A model generated the notes under the pieces. It saw only the letters and a list, made by a program, of their open reading frames with translations. It did not search any database and was not told the DNA's origin. This document shows, one piece after another, positions 1 through 12,295 of a stretch of DNA of 64,000 bases. Both the position numbers and the translations under genes were made by a program. Each line of letters opens with the position of its first letter. Position 1 is the first letter of the stretch. The DNA comes from Nymphaea colorata (taxonomy: Eukaryota; Streptophyta; Magnoliopsida; Nymphaeales; Nymphaeaceae), in assembly GCF_008831285.2 (NCBI RefSeq), contig NC_045144.1:20723716-20787715 (forward strand), in the 5' to 3' direction.

Positions 1-446
1 ATATCCTCAGTAGATGGATCAAGTTTGCTGCCTTGCAGACACGTGTTATCTTGCTCCAAGCACCATTCTCTGCTTGTTACTGAAGAATTCCAGAATTCTC
101 ACTGATGAATTCCAGAATTCTAACTAACATGATCATATAATTTTTCTTCTTCCATCACGAAATTATGCAAAATATTCATTTAAAATTTTGAAAATGGTCA
201 AGCTGCAATTTATGAACTTACCACACAAAAAAGGTTCGTGCTCGAAAGAATCAGGTAATACATATAACCAATGTCATGGGCAATTCTAAGCTGGTGAAGT
301 GTCTATTATCTAGAAAAGATCAAGTGAAACAAAAGCTGAAGGTATGAAGAATCGTCACTATCCCCCATCAAGAAAGATAGCAGGATTAATTCACAAAGGC
401 CAACATAGTAATTACATGAACCTGTATTGCAGTGACAAAAGATGTG
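1..446. other. 3' flank of the ARM-repeat gene, no gene seen
   Basis: AT-rich sequence before the stop codon of the minus-strand ARM gene. It presumably holds that gene's 3' untranslated region. An EcoRI-like GAATTCcagAATTC motif is repeated at about 85-120. The short open frame at 344-535 overlaps the ARM stop region and has no recognisable family. Confidence 0.5.
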
Positions 447-1859
447 TCAACCATATTCGTGTTCCCTTGCAAGCTGTTCATCAGCCATCCGTCTCAAGGA
501 CTGATTTATGTGCTCGTCTGTTCTGTGAATTCTGACAAGCCTATTTACTGTATCTTGAAACGTAGGGGTATCAAATGCTTCTGAGATTCTTTCTCTTAAT
601 AATGGATCTTCCGAAAAATTGATCAGAGCTTCTGCTGCGTTATCCTTCACCTCTTCGGATTCATCCCTCAGGAGCCTCATGAGAATTGGAATGACTCCAG
701 CATCGGCAAGTGCACGCCTATCATCCTCATCATAGCTCAATTGCGCAACAGCTCCTGAGACCCTCTCCCGGATCTCAGCTGTTCCTACTTGTAAATTTTC
801 AAGCAGAAGAGGGACTGCACCAGACACTCTGACAACAGGTATGGAATGCTTATAGCTGGACAGATCCCATAGAACATCGACTGCTGCAGCTTTGGCAGCA
901 TCATTAGACTGCCGAAGAATTGTCACCATATGTGCAGCAATGGCTACGGCATTTTCCTCGGCAACAGCCAACACACAAAGAACATCTTCTGCAATTTCTT
1001 TACCAATAGATTCAGTTCCTTCAAGTAACTCGACAATCAGTGGAATTGCTCCAGCCAGAGCAACAGGTCGGATAAAATCTACGTGGGCAGAGACAATTCC
1101 TAGAGTGTTTGCTGCCACAATCTTCAAAGTCGGGTCGCCTTCCCTCATTAATCCTACCAAAACGGGTATGACGCCCGCATCAACAAGCAGCTGCCTTGAG
1201 GTTCTCGTCCTTCCAATCATCCCGATGGCTGTAACTGCCCTGGCTCTAGAAGCCATTACCCCAACTCCAGCAGCCTCAATGAGAAGAGGCAGACTGCCAG
1301 TGCCAACTATCGCGCGTCTCATGTCTCTCAGCATCGCCATGGCACTCAGTATCTCTGCGAAACAACGCCTTGTCGTGCCGCTAGACGAATCCATCAAACT
1401 GATAACTACTTGCAGCCCGTTGTGTCGAATCAAGATCATCCTGTTTTGGCTAGAACAGATAATGATTTCCCTCAGGGACCTCGCCAATGTCTTCCGATGA
1501 CCGGCTTCCGACTGAACCAGCAGCCGGAGGAGATGCTGAACTGCGCCAGACTGGCCAATTAACCGGCACAAATTATCGCTACGGCGAGCAAAACACATAA
1601 TGCAGTAAGCAGCTGCCTCTTGAATCGATCTCGGATGATCGAACTGAGCGACATCCAGATGTTCAACCAAAATAGGAACGAGCGGTTCCAGAACAGTTTC
1701 AGGCGCAATCTTAGACCGCTTACCCAGCAAAATTGTACCTCTGATCCTACAAACTTCCGACCCACATTCAAGCAACTTCAAATACGTTTCTCTCATGCCT
1801 TCCCAATCGGTATCGACATCCAAACTGGTCGAAGATTCATGAACCTCAGCACCATCCAT
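447..1859 (-). CDS. Armadillo (ARM) repeat protein, intronless, 470 aa
   Basis: A single uninterrupted minus-strand frame of 470 residues. Most of it is a run of about 42-residue helical repeats with the ARM signature, for example GAVQHLLRLL, AGVIPVLVGLM, AGAIPLIVELL, SGAVPLLLENL and AGVIPILMRLL, each followed by an alanine-rich helix (AANTLGIVS, AAEALINFS). I count roughly eight to nine repeats from about residue 60 to 440. The acidic N-terminus and basic C-terminus lie outside them. There is no U-box, F-box or kinase domain, so this is a stand-alone ARM protein. ARM repeats form a superhelix that binds other proteins; plant members serve in trafficking, signalling and ubiquitin pathways, and the partner cannot be told from sequence. 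The first ATG is chosen because the repeat-rich frame begins soon after it. An untranslated leader exon further right, around 2600-2820, is possible but not shown. Confidence 0.85.
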   Translation of the reverse strand: MDGAEVHESSTSLDVDTDWEGMRETYLKLLECGSEVCRIRGTILLGKRSKIAPETVLEPLVPILVEHLDVAQFDHPRSIQEAAAYCIMCFARRSDNLCRLIGQSGAVQHLLRLLVQSEAGHRKTLARSLREIIICSSQNRMILIRHNGLQVVISLMDSSSGTTRRCFAEILSAMAMLRDMRRAIVGTGSLPLLIEAAGVGVMASRARAVTAIGMIGRTRTSRQLLVDAGVIPVLVGLMREGDPTLKIVAANTLGIVSAHVDFIRPVALAGAIPLIVELLEGTESIGKEIAEDVLCVLAVAEENAVAIAAHMVTILRQSNDAAKAAAVDVLWDLSSYKHSIPVVRVSGAVPLLLENLQVGTAEIRERVSGAVAQLSYDEDDRRALADAGVIPILMRLLRDESEEVKDNAAEALINFSEDPLLRERISEAFDTPTFQDTVNRLVRIHRTDEHINQSLRRMADEQLAREHEYG

Positions 1860-2823
1860 CTCGAAAAATTCAATATTCTAAAGAAACCCACCTCCACAGT
1901 AGAACTTCCCTCCAATTAACGACTCGGGCAAAGATTTTTCAATCAATCATAGCGATATTCTGCAGCCTTCTGAACGACCCATCAAAAGATTTCCTGTTCA
2001 GTATACAATATGGCGATATGCATTATATAGAAGAGGAAGGAGAAAGCGAAAAGAAAATGCAAAAGAACACAAACTACAAACACCAACCAGGCAGAAAATT
2101 GAAAAGACTGCAAAAGCAAGAGTCTTCTAAGGGCCCCAATTGCATGCACCTACTTGGTTTTCTCGGAGAACAAAGAAAAAGAGGTCCAGTCCAGGAAAAC
2201 CATGAAAAAACACGGAGAACAAAAGAATGAGGGATACCCAAATCTCGCTTGCTTTCCGGCCTGCCAACAGCTATGGTTTTCTTCCAAAAACCGCAGGTTC
2301 TGTCAGTCAACAGAAAGGGATTTTTGGAAGCGCTCAAAACGCACAAGAACGAGAAGCCTAATCTCAAAATCAAACTTTTTTATAGCCTGCCTAAGGTTTG
2401 TCGTGTGGGAGACGGTAGAGTTAACAGATGTCAAACAGTAGGATTCGGATTGATGCGAGTACAATGGAACCGGGCTGACAGCTGAACTTGGCTTTGGTTA
2501 TTGTACAGGATAGATCCAAACACAAATTTCGTTGTGCAGTAAAGAAACCGCAACAAGAAAAATCGTTGCTCTTGTTGTCATAGTTTAATCCAGAATTAAC
2601 TAAATATCGACTAAAGAATTTCCAATTTTCGACCGATCAACAATCTCCAAGACGACTGGATGCCGCTGCCCTGGACTCAAATCTAAACAGGAGACCTTGT
2701 AATAACCCCCGGAGCGACGGAACAGGAACAACGCCATTCTGTGAATCAAGTCATCAACGCCTTCATCAAACGCGAGATGAGAATTGTGTAGTCGGTGGAT
2801 CAACGCCCTCTTGGAATACAATT

Positions 2824-3045
2824 GATAGTTGACAAACCAGTGACTCGGACTTGGATCAGTTCATAATGAATCAAAAGGTTAGCGAGTTGATTTGTCGACT
2901 TGATCAAATTTTAAAATAACCTGAATCGAGCAAGTCAGTCAGGGCCAAGGACGAGTTAGGCCAACCTTAACTCATGGTCAGGTTTTTTAACGATACAAGT
3001 TGACTCAGGCAATTCCCGAGCTAACTGGGCGAGTCAGCCAACTAT
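2824..3045. mobile_element. Small TIR element, TAGTTGGCAAAC family, copy A
   Basis: The left end reads ATAGTTGACAAACCAGTGAC. The right end, reverse-complemented, begins CATAGTTGGCTGACTCG. The ends are diverged inverted repeats and no clear target duplication is seen. The interior is rich in ACTCG/GACTC words and has no coding capacity. It shares its ends with copies at 3140, 3830 and 56262. Confidence 0.5.
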
Positions 3046-3139
3046 GACCGCAAGCATTCTACTGTCTTCCATTTGTTGATAACATAGTTCTTGTTGTTCT
3101 TGGTTGCCAAGAGCAGGAACAAGACATCATGTTGATTAA

Positions 3140-3524
3140 ATAGTTAGCAAACCCATGACTTGGATTCAAATGGGTTGAAGACTGGATTATCAAGCCAGCA
3201 AGTTGACTCGGCGGTTTGACTGAGTTAGGTCATCAATTTTATGGTCTATGTATTTTATTAAAAATGTAAAGGCAATTCCATCAGAAGTTCATGTTTGAAT
3301 TCTTTCATCAACTGACACCAAATAATATGAAATTGTATAAACTTAGTAAAGTTTGTGATATTTCATCATTCAAAAAATAACAAACTTTAGTATTTAGTAA
3401 TGCATGACAAAAAAAAAAAAACAAGTAATTAGTTGACGATCCTAGGTGACTCAGTAAACCCTGACTCGGAACCTAGTACATGGATGATCCTAACTAACCT
3501 GAACCTTCTAGTTTGCCAACTATG
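3140..3524. mobile_element. Small TIR element, TAGTTGGCAAAC family, copy B
   Basis: Left end TAGTTAGCAAACCCATGAC; right end reverse complement CATAGTTGGCAAACTAG. This is the clearest inverted-repeat pair of the three copies near SEN54. The interior has GACTCGG-type words like copy A and an A-tract near 3410. Non-coding. Confidence 0.55.
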
Positions 3525-3829
3525 ATTTCTAAAGTTTTTATAGACTTAAACCAAATGGTCTCGATGGCTCTCATTGTTTGGAAACTTTTTAATACAAGAC
3601 CTCCGTAAGCAATGCATGGAATGAATAAGAATCTATACTAAGCACATGTATTTTCAAAAATTAAATCATGGTACACCAGGGGAGTGTTTGCATGTCTGGA
3701 TAAGGGTATGTATGATCTCATTGTGTTATGTTTGAATGAGAAAGCTGGTAAATTCGAGCCTTTTTCTTTGAATCAAGTCCATACAAGCTGATTTATGTCA
3801 TATTTTTTGTTTGTCTTTTAAACCAACAT

Positions 3830-3930
3830 CATAGTTGGTAAACCCGTGACTCGGACTCGAATTTGGTGAAGATTAGGTCACTTAATTAGGAAGTTGACTG
3901 GAAGATTAAGCTGAGTTAGGACATAAATTA
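3830..3930. mobile_element. Small TIR element, TAGTTGGCAAAC family, copy C, one end only
   Basis: CATAGTTGGTAAACCCGTGA followed by CTCGGACTCG matches the left ends of copies A and B. I find no matching right end, so it is truncated or too diverged to close. The right limit given is approximate. Confidence 0.4.
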
Positions 3931-4379
3931 CTATTATACATTTTTTAGTTTGTCGAGACTTCATGCTTGATTACTTCATCAACTGAAACTGTATAGCATG
4001 CAATGTGAGTATGTATATATTGAGTAAAGTTTGTGACATTTCACAATTCAAACAAAACAACATACTTCAATATTTAGCAACACAGAAAATCAAAGGTTGA
4101 AGACCTGAACATGTAGCTGCTAAAGTAAACCTAGAAAGTTGGATTTGGGTCGTGCATTTCAATGAATAGTAGTACAATCCAATTATATGAACCGATTGTT
4201 GTGAGTCGTCGTGCTTGCTATGTGACATTTGAGAGCGCGTTTGGATCGCTGTTCTGGCGCTGGAACAGAATCGCGCTGTTCCGTTTCTGCTGAAACAGAT
4301 GCAAACGTCTGACTCACGGTTCGGTCGTGTTCCCGGAACAGGGACGGAACAGCGCTCGACGTCCGCAACTCCGCTTCCT

Positions 4380-4630
4380 AGTCCTTGTACTGTTCTCTCT
4401 CCCTCTGCTGCTGCTATTTCTCCCTCTCCTGCTCTCCATCCCTGCTCTTCTCGCGCCCTCTCCATCTGCTCTCTCGAGTTCTCAACCGTCGCCCGAAACG
4501 CTCTCCCTCTCTCGATTTCCCCTGCTCCCTATCGATTGTTCCATCGCTCTCCCCTGCTGCAACTCTCACGCCTTCTCCGATTGTGAGCCTACGCCGTGGT
4601 GTTCACCGCTGTCCATCGGCTAGCTCCAGG
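4380..4630 (+). promoter_or_regulatory. SEN54: Probable non-coding leader exon of SEN54
   Basis: A long pyrimidine-rich stretch (CTCTCCCTCTGCTGCTGC and similar) is typical of plant 5' untranslated leaders. It ends at a good donor, CTCCAG|GTATGG, after 4630. The next acceptor, TTTCAG at 5571, opens the exon with the SEN54 start codon. The transcription start is not visible. Just before it, at about 4229-4370, is GC-rich sequence beginning GCGCGTTTGG, the style of a transposon end, with no partner found. Confidence 0.45.
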
Positions 4631-5623
4631 TATGGATGCAGGATGCTCTCCTTCTGGTCCAATCTTGGGTTCACCTGAATTTATGTCATGGGTGGGAAGA
4701 GCGAGCATAGCATGGGAAGGCCGAGCTTTTTTTTTTTCTTTTTTTGGTTGCACATGACGTGTTTGATGGAATGTCGGAGAGACCGATATCGAAGCCATCA
4801 TGGACGAGATAGTGGACGGATTGTTCTTCTGCAATCGACTACTTTTTCTATCAACTATTTTGACTGATTTTTTCTTTTCTCGTTTATTCTTGGCAAGTTG
4901 GACGGCTTTTTCTTGTAAGTTTAGGTTGACGTGTTCTTCTGTTAATTGTTAGGAGTAGCAAGTTTTTTCTTCCTGTGTCTATTGCCTCAGTGACAGTCAA
5001 GGCAGGATCAAACTCAATTACATCCTTCTTTGCCTATATATGTATATAATTTTGTCATGCATGATATTACTGGAGAAAATAAAAATAAACTTTAGTTGAA
5101 GTTTTCTTAACTTGGATAAAAGCTGATAAAATTTATTCTTTGCATTGTCAGTGACTAGCCATTATTGTCTTAGCCTAAATAAAAATTACAAAGCCTGAAC
5201 GTTTGCCAACTGCAAGAAATTTCCAGTTTATGTTTTTTTTTTTGGTATAGAATTATTTTTCAGTGCGTAATCTCGTACTTGAGATGATCTATGTTCTATA
5301 TGTTCATACTTCAGATAAAGAATAGCGTGTGCTTGTGCATGTAAATGTGACCGCATATCTTTCCATCCAAGCATACCATGTCCTTTCGCATCTGACATCC
5401 ATATCCATGTGAGTATTCTCACATGCTTTAAACCACAACGATTGACTTATTTTTCTTACCCAAAAATAAATGCAATGTATTATATAGCACTATGGCATAC
5501 CACGATGTTTCATGATTCATAAACCTGTTTCTCTTTTTTTTAATCTCATTAATTTTTTGTTTCTGTTTCAGATCGTTGGAGGAAAGCTGCCGATTTGGGC
5601 TAGTCAGATAGTCATCTCATTTG

Positions 5624-8600
5624 ATGGAGGCAACAAAATGGGTTGAATCAGAAGCGTCAAGCAATTCAGATGTAGAAGATGAAGAATCTGAAGATGAGGA
5701 ATTATCATATATGTCAATAACAATTCCAAGTCTGCAAATCAGGTGAACATTATGTGCATGTGTTTCTCCTGGATTTTCACTTAAACTAAGAGATTCCACT
5801 AACATTAGAAGATTTCAGTTGCACGTTTTAGTTTGAATGTGGAAAAGCCAATCCTTCTAACCTTTTGGTCAGGACTGCAAAGGTTTCAATCGCTAGATGG
5901 GACCCAAAACTGGGTATGGGAGAAGTGGTACAGAAGAAGGGTGGAATGTGGAGAACTACAGGAATAGTCCGGGACAGCAAAGTTTATTGCTTGATGGAGG
6001 AAATCATGTAATTTTCCATCCTCATCTTTAGTTGTCTGCTTTCACAAATAATGCCTAAAAATGGTTTTGTTGTCAGTTTCGTTTTATGTGATGCCTAAAA
6101 GCAACTTAATCAATATATTTTACAATCGTGATATAATTTTGTTTCACGATGCTGATAGTCGAAGCGTGGGTTGTAATATTATTACCGTGATGAGCATTTT
6201 GACTGTTGATATAATCCTGGTGCCTGTTTTGTTTCATGTTGATGCTTTGTGATATCTTGATCTTTTCTATTTTGTGGATGTTACCAGCAATTTATACAAT
6301 TTCGTCTATTTTCATGACTCAATATTTTTTGTAACCACTAAATAGTTCAAATTGCAAAATAGTCTATACTTTTTTTGTGGAAGTATCCGATGTTAAAAAC
6401 TGTATGGATTTACTTTGAGGTAGTCAGATCACGGTACTTGTTGGGAAGATCTTTCTATTATTTTTGAGCTGAGTTTTGTCTTTTGCTGGACTCAACTTGA
6501 GATGAATTTTGTCGATAAGATTGTCATTCAACTTTTGCACACCAGTCAAATGTTCTTAACATATACATACATACATACATTTATATATATGTATGTATCT
6601 ATGTAACTATGTACTTGTATGTATGTGTATGTATGTATATGAGCACTAGATTCAAATCAAGAAGTCTGACACAGGTTGGATGAGGTCCGAAAGGAACTAA
6701 TTGGTCCAATTAGGGACTAAAATAAAACCAATAAGGAGTGCTAGAAACAAAATACTTTTAAGTGATAAAGGTAGTAAAAGTAATAAAAATCATAAAATAT
6801 CATTATGAGCCTATTTAACCACATAATTCTCCCACTCCACGTATCCTTACATGATGATCAACTGGAATTAAATTACATAATGCTGTTCATATGTATGCAG
6901 ATGTAAAAGAAGGTGATGTATGTCATGTCTAATGATTGTAACTCTTTCTTAGCTTTTTAAAAACTTATCCTACTTGAAAAATTTGGTAAAAAGATAAAAC
7001 TAACCAGATGCAAGTTGTGTGGTCCCAAAAAGTTGCCAGACCATCGACTGGGCCGACTAAACATACTAATTAGCTAGTGGCTTGACAACTGACCTTGAAA
7101 CTTCTATTAAATATCTTTAAATTGTCCATCAATTTCTGAATATTATACTGACTACAAGTAGGCTCATACAAGTATTGTGAGCCCTGTGTGCAAGTTTCTA
7201 CTTTTTGTTTTCTGGCCCCACCTAGGACTTCAACTATACCCAATCCTGGGCCTTGGCCGAAGCTATGTAGGATGGTCCATTGCCTAGATCCACCTAGTTT
7301 TAGTATATGGCTGCTATCTGATGTTTTTTTTCATGAGGTAATTTTGATATGCCAAATTTGGTTAACTAGATGAAAGCACCGTAATGGACCAATTTATTGC
7401 ACAAAGGCTGCATATTTGAAAGGTGTTAATTTCATATTGGGACTTTTGAGGTCTAGTGCTGATCTTTTCTTCGTGGTATCCATTATACATTTATGGACAT
7501 TAGTAAGGGATCTGTCGTGGACTCTGTAAGTGCAATGTGCTATTTTCATGGATTATACACATTCCCCAGCCTAAGTTTGTTTCTGGGATATTCTATCTTT
7601 CCATGACATTTTTGCCCAAACTGGTGATCGTTCATTTTGCTTAATGTATGTTTTTTTTTTTATTTGTTCTACTATAATAGTATTTTTACCTATTTTGATC
7701 TTCTTAAGGAAAAAAAAAAACAGAAAACCTCATATTGTTTGGTTGGTTGAAAATTGAAATATTCACAAGGTTCACAGAATACAGTCTGAAATAAAATGAT
7801 AAAAAATTATTCTAGTGTTGCTAAAATCATCGAGATGCAGGAAGGTGTTCCATGTAAGCATGAGGAGTAAATCATGAGCTTGATAGGCAAACTATAAAAA
7901 AAGGGGGATTTCTTGGGTAGTCAATTAGTCGGGTCTGAAGCAAACATGTTAGCAAACTACGGTCCAGATCTTGTATCTAGATGATGATGACAACTAGAGT
8001 CAAGTTCACAACCTATGTTTACTTAATTATTAGTGACTGCTGTTTAAGATGCAGTTTTCCAGTATGAACTGTCTATCTTGACATTTTTTTTTCGGATGGG
8101 CACCAAATTTATCTCTAAAAAGATAGAGGGAGGATGTTGTATATTATATGCTCCCTACTTTTATCTTCCCGTTTGGGCAGGAGGGATTATGCTTCCTACT
8201 TTTATCTTCCCGTTTGGACTGTCGACTCCCAACATATTTGTGAAGTGGTTTATAAATTGTAAATAACCTTGCAATATTGGCTATTTAGGTGACTCGTGGT
8301 TTTAGTTTAAGCTTTAAATCCTTTTGGACTATCAATAAATTATTTTGTTTGTTTGGTAAATAATATTGCTCCTTCATGTCTCTGTGTTCAATTGTTGATT
8401 GTAGTGGAGTTAGATTCCTTTTTCCGTTTTCCTACGAAGTTGTCAGAGACTGATATATGTTGATAAACTATGTGTTTGTTTTGAAATTGGTTTTTGTGGT
8501 GTTAACTTAATTCAGTGTTGCATCAGGCTTTCTTTTCCTTTTACCTAAACTGCACACCTCAAGTTGTGAACCTGTGAAACAATATAAGCTTAATGATAAT

Positions 8601-9436
8601 TACATCTTGAATTTTTGAGTTATCTTCCAGCTCTTAATAGGTACATGGCAGAAAGAGGGGCACTTCTCCTATTAAATGATGATGCTAGTTATCTTCACTT
8701 GAAGGACATTTATAACTTGGTTACACAAGGACTTCACGGTTGCTCATGGAAATGCTTTGAGGTTTATAGGCATTTAAAAGCTCTTGGATATGTTGTGGGT
8801 CGTCATGGTCTTCTATGGACTACAAAATGCAAAGGAACATCCTCTTTAATTTCTTCTGCAAATTGCGAACACCATTTGGAATCAGAAAACCTGAAGTCAG
8901 AAGGTGATAGTGCCATCCTCACAGAGCTTTTCTCTGTTTTGGATATAAGCAGTTGTGATGCATTGAAGGTGAGTTTCGATGTTTATTTACCAAATAAGCA
9001 ATTCAAGAAGTCGGCTCCTGGAGACCCTGGTTTCATGCTGTGTGTTGCAGGGTATGTTTCTCTTAATCATGTAGGATTTAGACAGTAGTAACTTATCTAC
9101 AAGACTGCATCACAGCAAGCTCATTTCTGTCAATGACATTGTAAGACCAACAGTAGTTGAATCTTGAAGCCTTGAGCAGGCTCAGGTCGAGGCAGATGGA
9201 TGTTGATTCAATATCTAATATTTGCAATGTTTTTAATGTTGTGTGAAGTTCATTGTTCCTCACAAAATTCTTTACTTTTTTTCTTTTTCTTTGACAGGGA
9301 GATTCCTCCAACAATTGTCCAGGTAGAGAACCTCAGAAAGCAATCCGGAGATATTCCAATTAAGTTTGCTCATGTTGACCATGGCCGTGTTAGCATCTTC
9401 TCTTACAATAAAGTTGAACTGCCAATTCTGCCTTGA
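5624..9436 (+). CDS. SEN54: tRNA-splicing endonuclease subunit Sen54, 267 aa
   Basis: Coding exons: 5624-5742, 5873-6007, 8641-9051, 9298-9436 (804 nt). Sen54 is a non-catalytic subunit of the nuclear endonuclease that cuts introns from pre-tRNA. It pairs with a catalytic subunit and helps position the tRNA body. The N-terminus is acidic (residues 15-27, rich in D/E/S). The Sen54 N-terminal domain follows: ARWDPKLGMGEVVQKKG, then MWRTTGIVRDSKVYC, then YMAERGALLLLNDD, LKDIYNLV and CSWKCFEVYRHLKALGYVVGRHG. The C-terminal domain ends GRVSIFSYNKVELPILP. Start: first ATG after the leader acceptor. Exon 3 must begin at 8641, after AATAG. The stronger-looking CAG ten bases earlier would break the frame and lose the conserved EEIMYMAERG join. 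The frame stays open across a GTGAGT at 8969, so that site is probably not used. Confidence 0.88.
6008..8640 (+). other. SEN54 intron 2 (2.6 kb), no gene seen
   Basis: AT-rich intron with donor GTAATT. It includes a TATG/TACA simple-repeat patch (about 6560-6640) and a 41-bp tandem duplication around 8145-8220 with core CTACTTTTATCTTCCCGTTT. No conserved coding segment was found. Confidence 0.6.
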
Positions 9437-11607
9437 TACTTCATACAATCATATTTATTACTTTATTGACCATTTGAATTCACCTAGTTCAAAGTGATTG
9501 GCATGTACCAGTTGATCAAAAGAAGCAAGATCCTGTTGTAAACCTGATGAAAAATTGTAAATCTGAAGTGCCTTTTTATTCAAAATGTCAAAAGAAGTTC
9601 AGGTGTAGAGTTATTTATTATTATTTTGTTATAATAGTGCTTCCAAGGAAAAATACGGCCAAACAAAAAAATACAATATCATAAAGTAGAAAATTAAATG
9701 ACGAAATATGATTTACAAAGTTGATTCAAATGGAGTGTTTTCCTTAAATAACAAATAAGTTACATTTTAGAAAAAGAAAAAGAATAAGGGAGATTAGTAT
9801 TGTTGATGAAAATAATGTTCTTTTTGAAATTCCCAATAATGATAGCCTAAAGTAAGAATACAGAAGGTCATACGCTTGGGCCCTAACACTGGGCTGCGCA
9901 TTAGGGCCGAATAATAGTTTGTGTTTGAATACCATGGGATTAATTTTCTCGTCCAACTATTGTGGAACAAAAGGAGCTCTTTGTCACTTGCCTACATAAG
10001 TATAATTAGTCGTTTATAGTTACTAAACATAATACTTTTTCAGAAAATATGGTTCTAACAATAAGCACGCAATGAGGTTTTCCCATCTTTTTTTTTATGA
10101 CTTTCTAAAGAAATAGACCTTTTTCTAGCAACTCATGCTACTGCTTTATTAAGAATACATTATATAATTTAAAAACTTCTCACGTTATATAAATATCAAT
10201 TTCAAAAGTAATATAATTTGTTCTACAACATGTCATAAATCATTACTATTTAGTGATAGTGATTAAATTTTGTTTCTTTTTAAAGAACGATTTCATCAAT
10301 CAAAATGAGTTACTAATGCAGCGCATGGAGTTCACTGATTAACACTAATGCACTAGAAAGAAGCGATGGGAAAGCTTGCAAGTTACACGTCAAAGTTGCA
10401 TTATTGAAACTTGTTTTGAATCGAAAGAGGTTCTAATTGACCTATCTGTTCGGCATTTAGTTTTGTTTAAAATAATTTTTTAATAAAAAATTAAAGGATC
10501 CAGTTTTTATCCATTTTATAGCGAATGTTCTTCTCAAACACTCCTTGTTTTTTTTTTTTTTCACTGTCGTAAATGAAATGCCGACACCCAACTCACCCTC
10601 CTCAACAAGGAAAGAGCAATTAAGTATTAATAATTTCTCGGTTCAAATTCATCACCATTTATTATTTACACAGCAAAGTGAGGAAGGGAAGGAAGAATAT
10701 TCCTTTTCTTCTTGATAAAATCTTTTATCAAGTTAGCTAGGTCATCCTTTTGAACTTTGGACTTAATTTTTGTTTCTTCCATAGTTTGGCATATTTGTCA
10801 ATCAATTACTTACCTTATGCCTTGAATTAAAGTAATTTCTTCAAGTTGAGGCTGGTATTATCGGATAAGTTGAAGCGCCTTCAATAGACGAATGTACTTT
10901 TGCTTCTGTCATTGAAGAGGTGAACACAAGACTTGAGGTGAGAGTCGTTACGCGGTCAGTTTTTGTTTTGAATTTTTAGAACGTCAACTTTTTGTATTAC
11001 AAATGAAAGGTTGCCGACATGCAAGTTAAACATGGTAAGGATAGTACTTCCAAAGCACCAAAAACATGCAATGTACCATAAGTTAACAAGTGGTTAGGTG
11101 GAGACTTCGGCTCTATAAAGTGAAACACTATTTCTTTTTGGTCATCTAATATGTAGGTTTACTTCCTCTTTGGATTGTAGTTTTAGTTTATAATGAATAT
11201 TTCATGCATTTAGAGAATATTTCATATATTTTATGTTTTGATGTAACCGACCTGCACATGCATCGTGGTAGCATTAATTAGAAGGGGAAGAAAATGCATT
11301 ACCGTGATGCACATGCACCGGTGCTCTTGTTCACCGGTAAAGATCTTTAAGGTGGAAAAACTACCGGTGACATTTGTATGGGCCTGGTTGTCGAAGGGGA
11401 AAAATGGAAAGATAATAAGTTGTCTTTTCATACATTGACAGAAATATCTATTTCATTTCCGAAAATGCAAAAAGGCATCTCTTTTTAGCACAACATATAG
11501 CATGCAGGCTTTTATTTTACTAAATCTGCATCCAGCTTTTTATTAAAAAAAAAAAAAAAAAAAAACTTCCATCTAGCATGCGTTTAAAAACAACTTTAAC
11601 AGCTGCC

Positions 11608-11763
11608 CTTTTTTTTCTTTTGGGTTAAAAAGTCCCCAGCATGTACAACCCTCTCTGAAAACAAAATGCACTAATAAATGTGTCTTTTTTTTTTTTTTGG
11701 TTGGAAAGTCCCCAAAAATTGTACACCCCTTCTTTGGAGACAAAATACACTAATAAATGTGTA
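11608..11763. repeat. Tandem duplication, about 78-bp unit
   Basis: Two consecutive diverged copies, each a T-tract followed by AAAGTCCCC, TGTACA and CACTAATAAATGTGT. The second begins near 11684. Confidence 0.7.
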
Positions 11764-12049
11764 TCCTTAAAAAATAAAATCTAACAGGACTACATTTTTT
11801 AAAAAGGCAAGAATCATTAGCAATTGTACGTCATTTAATAAATGATTAGCTCAATTATTAAGCATGTAACTTTTCTCCCTTTGTAGTTTTCTCCCATCCC
11901 CAATAATATAGTCTAACTAGTTAGACTGGCAAACAGTGAAAGTATGATCGTTAATTCAATTTTTTATGAACTTTATTATGATAGATGCATAGTTGATGTG
12001 CATTTTATCTAAGTACCAAGGGAACTCTAGACTCTAGAGTAAGTCTGGA

Positions 12050-12295
12050 GGCCGGCCCGACATCCAAAAACCGGACTCAGGTCAGGCTTGACTCGGAAAA
12101 CTCAAACTCAGCCTAATTAAATTTAAAAATATATATTTTTAATACAAAATATTATATATATATATATATATTAATAAAAATAAATAAAAAATAACTTATC
12201 GAGCCTGAATCGGGCTTATTGGGCTCACCCGAGCCAGCCAGATAACGAGTCGAACCGAGTCTGGTACTCGGCGGCAGCCCGGTCCGATATACAGC
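12050..12295. mobile_element. Non-autonomous element with GC-rich ends and AT-rich centre
   Basis: GC-rich ends (GGCCGGCCCGACATCC on the left, GCAGCCCGGTCCGATA on the right) enclose an AT-only core with a TA run at about 12152-12171. The ends are roughly inverted: GGCC..ACTCGG on one side, CCGAGT..GGCAGCCC on the other. The build resembles the elements at 27676 and 48675. No target duplication was identified, so the ends are approximate. Confidence 0.45.

Larger units (their letters stand above)
1860..4379. other. Intergenic region between divergent ARM and SEN54 genes, repeat-rich
   Basis: It holds the upstream region of the ARM gene (about 1860-2600) and three diverged copies of a transposon family with TAGTTGGCAAAC-like ends (listed separately). 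A minus-strand open frame at 2600-2821 (73 codons) has fairly high GC. It could be leader sequence of the ARM gene, but I recognise no family. Other open frames look like chance. Confidence 0.5.

Noticed and set aside
8969-8974. GTGAGT donor inside SEN54 exon 3
   Set aside because: The frame continues through it into the conserved FDVYLPNKQFKKSAPGDPGF segment, so it is exonic.
11841-11900. TTAGCTCAATTATTAAGC, resembling a tRNA A box
   Set aside because: The GG of the A box is absent and no B box follows at the right distance.
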